Part shown: in pieces, positions 61,174 through 64,000 of the stretch | How positions within the stretch are numbered: the stretch's first letter is position 1 | Layout: each line of letters opens with the position of its first letter | Origin: an uncultured Lachnospiraceae bacterium | GTDB lineage: Bacteria; Bacillota; Clostridia; Lachnospirales; Lachnospiraceae | Direction: 5' to 3' | Assembly: GCA_947631625.1 (NCBI GenBank) | Contig: CANRMA010000001.1 | Coordinates: 124,001-188,000, forward strand | Length of the DNA: 64,000 bases | The notes under the pieces: generated by a model | What the model saw: the letters and a program-made list of their open reading frames with translations, nothing else | Told to the model about the DNA's origin: nothing | Databases searched by the model: none | Position numbers and translations under genes: made by a program

Positions 61174-61863
61174 TTATATTTTAAAGCGATACCCTACGCC
61201 CCATATTGTTTCTATATACTGCGGTTTTGTTGTATCGAATTCTATCTTTTCACGAATCTTTTTGATATGGACCGTAACCGTCGCTATGTCTCCGATGGAA
61301 TCCATATCCCATATCTCTCTAAAAAGTTCTTCCTTAGTATATACATGATTAGGGTTTTCCGCAAGGAAAGTCAGAAGATCAAATTCCTTGGTCGTAAAAT
61401 TCTTCTCTTCTCCGTCAATATATACACGCCTGGCCGTTTTATCTATCTTAAGACCCCTTATCTCTATTATGTCATTGGTCTTCTGATTACTTCCCACAAG
61501 CCTGTCATATCGCGCCATATGAGCCTTAACTCTGGCAACAAGCTCTGACGGACTGAATGGTTTGGTCATATAATCATCCGCTCCAAGACCCAAACCTCTT
61601 ATTTTATCAATATCGTCTTTTTTGGCAGATACCATAATGATCGGTATGTCTTTTTCTTCACGGATATTTTTACATACGTCGAAACCATCCATACCCGGCA
61701 GCATCAGGTCCAGTATCAGAAGATCAAATTCCTCAGAAAGCGCTCTTTTTAACCCCGCATCACCCGTGTTTTCGATCACTACTTCAAAATCACTCAGCTC
61801 CAAATAGTCTTTCTCCAGATCAGCTATGGCTTCTTCATCTTCAATAATTAATATCCTGCTCAT
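61174..61863 (-). CDS. OmpR/PhoB-family response regulator
   Basis: 229 residues. The receiver has EDEE near residue 7, phospho-acceptor Asp in FDLLILDLMLPGMDGFD near 53 and Lys in MTKPFSPSEL. The winged helix (about 130-228) has TTKEFDLLTFLAENPNHVYTKEELFREIW and ATVTVHIKKIREKI. Its start overlaps the kinase stop by four bases, so here the kinase gene comes first, the reverse of the other two OmpR-type pairs in the window. Confidence 0.94.
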   Translation of the reverse strand: MSRILIIEDEEAIADLEKDYLELSDFEVVIENTGDAGLKRALSEEFDLLILDLMLPGMDGFDVCKNIREEKDIPIIMVSAKKDDIDKIRGLGLGADDYMTKPFSPSELVARVKAHMARYDRLVGSNQKTNDIIEIRGLKIDKTARRVYIDGEEKNFTTKEFDLLTFLAENPNHVYTKEELFREIWDMDSIGDIATVTVHIKKIREKIEFDTTKPQYIETIWGVGYRFKI

Positions 61864-63353
61864 ACATCTTTTACCTCCTCTTTTTCAGGCTCCTTATACT
61901 TTCTTATTACAAAATGCATACAGGTTCCTTCCTGCTCTTTGCTTGTCGCCCAGATATAACCGCCGTGGTCTTCTATTATCTTCTTCACTATGGAAAGTCC
62001 TATCCCGCTGCCGCCCTGCGACGAATTTCTTGAGGCGTCCGTTCTGTAAAAACGTTCAAAAATATTCGGCAGATCTTTTGCCGCTATCCCTTTTCCGTTG
62101 TCCTCTATCTCAACCCTTATCGAATCTACCTCATCCAATATACGGATATCTATCACTCCGTTCTCCTTATCCATATATTTAACGCTGTTCCCTATAATAT
62201 TATCAATGACTCTCTTAAGCTGCTCCGGGTCAGCTATGATCTGCGTGTCCGGCGAAACCAGATCTTCATAATTAAGCTTAATATTCTTAGACTCCAGATC
62301 CAGTCCGACATCTTCAACACAGTCGCTGAAATATTCGGCTACGTTAATACGATGAAAATTATACGGTATCCTGTTATTGTCAATTCTGGAATAAAGCGTA
62401 AGCTCATTGATGAGCCTATCCATATCATTAGCCTTATTATAGATAGTCTTGATATACTTATCCATTTTCTCAGGAGTATCGGCCACACCGTCCATAATTC
62501 CTTCGACATAACCTTTTACTGCAGTAATAGGGGTTTTTAAATCATGCGAAATATTACTTATAAGCTCCCTGTTCTGCTTCTCATGCTCTATCTTTTCATC
62601 AATGGACTCTTTTAAGCGAAGCCTCATATCCTCATAATTTCTGTAAAGCTCTCCGATCTCACCCTTGCCGTCGCTTGAAAGACGATATTCAAAATTACCC
62701 TCCGCTATATTCTGCATAGCCTTGTTTAACTCGTCGATCGGTATAAAAACGCCTTTCTGTATCCACTGTGTAAGTATGATGCTTGTAATTATCAGTATCA
62801 AAATAACTGCCAACATCATATCCCAAAGCATCTTCTTGGATATAAGCGAACTTACTTTGGTAACTATGAAAAAACTGCCTTCCGACCCGTCAACAAAATT
62901 AAAATCAAGCTGCTTAACCAGTTTCTTCAGATCATTGTAATAATAGCCCCGCTTGGAACCGGATACATCGCTTCTGTATTCCGGAAGCTGAGTAAATATC
63001 TTCTTCGCCGCTTCCGGATTTCCGGCATAGTAGATCTTATCATTTTTTCTTATTATGATATAAGAAGAATTACCTGCCAGATTACTGTTTATCTCTTCCA
63101 GATAATCAGCATCCTCTATGATCGCCGGATTGATGCGAAGCTGCTCTTTTACTTCCGTAATGATATCTTCGGTAATCTCATTGTAAGTCTCCAACGTATA
63201 GGTAAAAGAAGCATAATCCTTGCCGGAAATCTCAAATTCCTGCTCCGAATTGACCATATAGATCCCTATTCCCATAAAAGTCGCGGCCATAAGCAGTAAA
63301 GGCACTATAATGATCATAATAGACGTAATAAGTAAACGTGTTCTAAATTTCAA
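61860..63353 (-). CDS. sensor histidine kinase (HAMP-HisKA-HATPase)
   Basis: 497 residues from a TTG with AGGGAGATG upstream. Membrane helices near 8-30 and 183-205 flank an extracytoplasmic sensor of about 150 residues. HAMP (about 205-258) follows, then the phospho-acceptor His in LISNISHDLKTPITAVKGY near 272, the N box IDNIIGNSVKYM, DNGKGIAAKD and GGSGIGLSIVKKI. It pairs with the overlapping regulator. The stimulus is unknown. It is divergent from perR with 226 bases between them. Confidence 0.94.
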   Translation of the reverse strand: MKFRTRLLITSIMIIIVPLLLMAATFMGIGIYMVNSEQEFEISGKDYASFTYTLETYNEITEDIITEVKEQLRINPAIIEDADYLEEINSNLAGNSSYIIIRKNDKIYYAGNPEAAKKIFTQLPEYRSDVSGSKRGYYYNDLKKLVKQLDFNFVDGSEGSFFIVTKVSSLISKKMLWDMMLAVILILIITSIILTQWIQKGVFIPIDELNKAMQNIAEGNFEYRLSSDGKGEIGELYRNYEDMRLRLKESIDEKIEHEKQNRELISNISHDLKTPITAVKGYVEGIMDGVADTPEKMDKYIKTIYNKANDMDRLINELTLYSRIDNNRIPYNFHRINVAEYFSDCVEDVGLDLESKNIKLNYEDLVSPDTQIIADPEQLKRVIDNIIGNSVKYMDKENGVIDIRILDEVDSIRVEIEDNGKGIAAKDLPNIFERFYRTDASRNSSQGGSGIGLSIVKKIIEDHGGYIWATSKEQEGTCMHFVIRKYKEPEKEEVKDV

Positions 63354-63515
63354 AACTTCATCTCCCTGCCTGATATCCGCTCACCGCCGATATTCATCCT
63401 GACAGTTTTTAATGGTATCATAATTAATATACCACAAAATAGGAAAATAAAAATAAACCTATTCATATAATCTTATTAAAAATTTGTAAATTTTCTTTTT
63501 GAAGACCTTTAAATA

Positions 63516-63565
63516 TTGACAATTCTATTTATTCTGATATACTAAAATCAGTAATCATTACTGAT
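63516..63565 (+). promoter_or_regulatory. perR promoter with Fur-type operator
   Basis: TTGACA (63516-63521), a 16-base spacer and TATACT (63538-63543, preceded by TGA) form a strong promoter. A perfect 9-1-9 palindrome ATCAGTAAT-C-ATTACTGAT (63547-63565) covers the expected transcription start, as in autoregulated perR/fur genes. Confidence 0.8.
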
Positions 63566-63579
63566 TTGGGGTGATCAAT

Positions 63580-63972
63580 GTGGCGATTAAATACAGCAGA
63601 CAGCGACAGGAAATTAAAAATTTTTTAATGACAAGAAAAGATCATCCTACCGCAGATGTCGTATATATGAATGTGAGGCAGCAATTCCCTAATATCAGCC
63701 TTGGCACAGTATACAGAAATCTGACGCTTCTGGCGGATATGGGTGAAATTACAAGACTGCGTCTTGGCGACGGCGTGGATCATTTTGATGCGGACACTTC
63801 CCCGCACTATCACTTCATCTGTTCAAAATGCGGTCAGGTAATAGATCTGAAAATGAATAACATTGACAGTATAGTCGATATAGCAGGCATGGATTTCAAT
63901 GGTGAGATCCAGGGCCATATCACTTATTTTTACGGTATATGCGGCGACTGCCGTGAAACCGTAACCCAATAA
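63580..63972 (+). CDS. perR: Fur-family peroxide-responsive repressor (PerR-like)
   Basis: 130 residues from a GTG at 63580 that follows the near-perfect ribosome site GGGGTGATC (GTG 63571 lies within that site). The winged-helix DNA-binding domain (about 1-80) has KYSRQRQEIKNFLMTRKDHPTADVVYMNVRQQFPNISLGTVYRNLTLLADMG. The metal-binding dimerisation domain has HFDADTSPHYHFICSKCGQVIDL and a second CxxC (GICGDC), giving the structural zinc site. The His and Asp residues fit the PerR regulatory metal site; Fur or Zur remain possible. The palindrome at its promoter indicates autoregulation. Confidence 0.92.
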   Translation: MAIKYSRQRQEIKNFLMTRKDHPTADVVYMNVRQQFPNISLGTVYRNLTLLADMGEITRLRLGDGVDHFDADTSPHYHFICSKCGQVIDLKMNNIDSIVDIAGMDFNGEIQGHITYFYGICGDCRETVTQ

Positions 63973-64000
63973 TGAACTTAAGATGTTACCCTATGCTTTA

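Overview
The window looks like a chromosomal segment of a motile, anaerobic, low-to-medium GC Firmicute, most likely a Lachnospiraceae-type member of Clostridia. Reasons: strong AGGAGG ribosome binding sites with frequent GTG/TTG starts, MutS2 with a Smr domain, PerR-type Fur regulator, VanW and GH25 cell-wall proteins, a Firmicute-type GalT, AraC-type YesN/YesM two-component pairs, a flagellin and a tandem bacteriohemerythrin. This is inference from gene content; no database search was possible.

Layout. 0-5.2 kb: a YhaM-like exonuclease, an HtrA-like protein whose catalytic triad appears lost, and mutS2. 5.2-16.7 kb: a two-component system, trmL, an aminotransferase with an Lrp-type regulator, a HypE-like protein, a VanW/G5 wall protein, an overlooked 35-residue membrane ORF, a DnaQ-type exonuclease, nth and a B12-binding radical SAM protein. 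17-24.9 kb: an XRE regulator, the Leloir genes galK-galT behind a GH25 muramidase gene, a flavoprotein, an amidase and a GNAT enzyme. 25-28.2 kb: an AlbA-type ATP-binding regulator with its own palindrome, a small Rpn-like tail protein, tRNA-Gly(UCC) and a second amidase. 28.6-39.3 kb: an SdpI-like protein, then a minus-strand block mglB-terminator-mglA-mglC-small membrane protein-YesN-YesM and two more sugar-binding proteins. This is a galactose/methylgalactoside-type importer with its own sensing system, and it fits functionally with galK-galT. 39.5-45.3 kb: a membrane fusion protein and a second sugar ABC operon whose binding protein carries a fused N-terminal propeller-like domain. 45.3-48.6 kb: an accessory region with a likely type I toxin-antitoxin locus, a small membrane protein, an orphan nuclease-like domain and a double hemerythrin. 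48.6-64 kb: a 30-bp tandem repeat array, a two-component system, proS, a giant 1644-residue flagellin behind an O-antigen-ligase-like gene, an AI-2E-family permease, a pseudouridine synthase, a third OmpR-type system and perR.

Three things stand out. (1) A dispersed family of short inverted-repeat elements with ends close to TAGGTAATTGCGAAAC occurs in at least two subfamilies. One subfamily keeps a complex folded core with at least one compensatory base-pair change, and the best copy is flanked by 10-bp direct repeats. Several copies sit 27-37 bp in front of start codons. (2) The locus at about 45.68-46.06 kb has a 32-residue membrane peptide gene and a converging small transcript, each with its own promoter. 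The toxin mRNA could pair its 5' and 3' ends and sequester its ribosome binding site, as type I toxin mRNAs do. (3) The giant flagellin has a central insert of about 11 diverged copies of one strand-turn-helix module.
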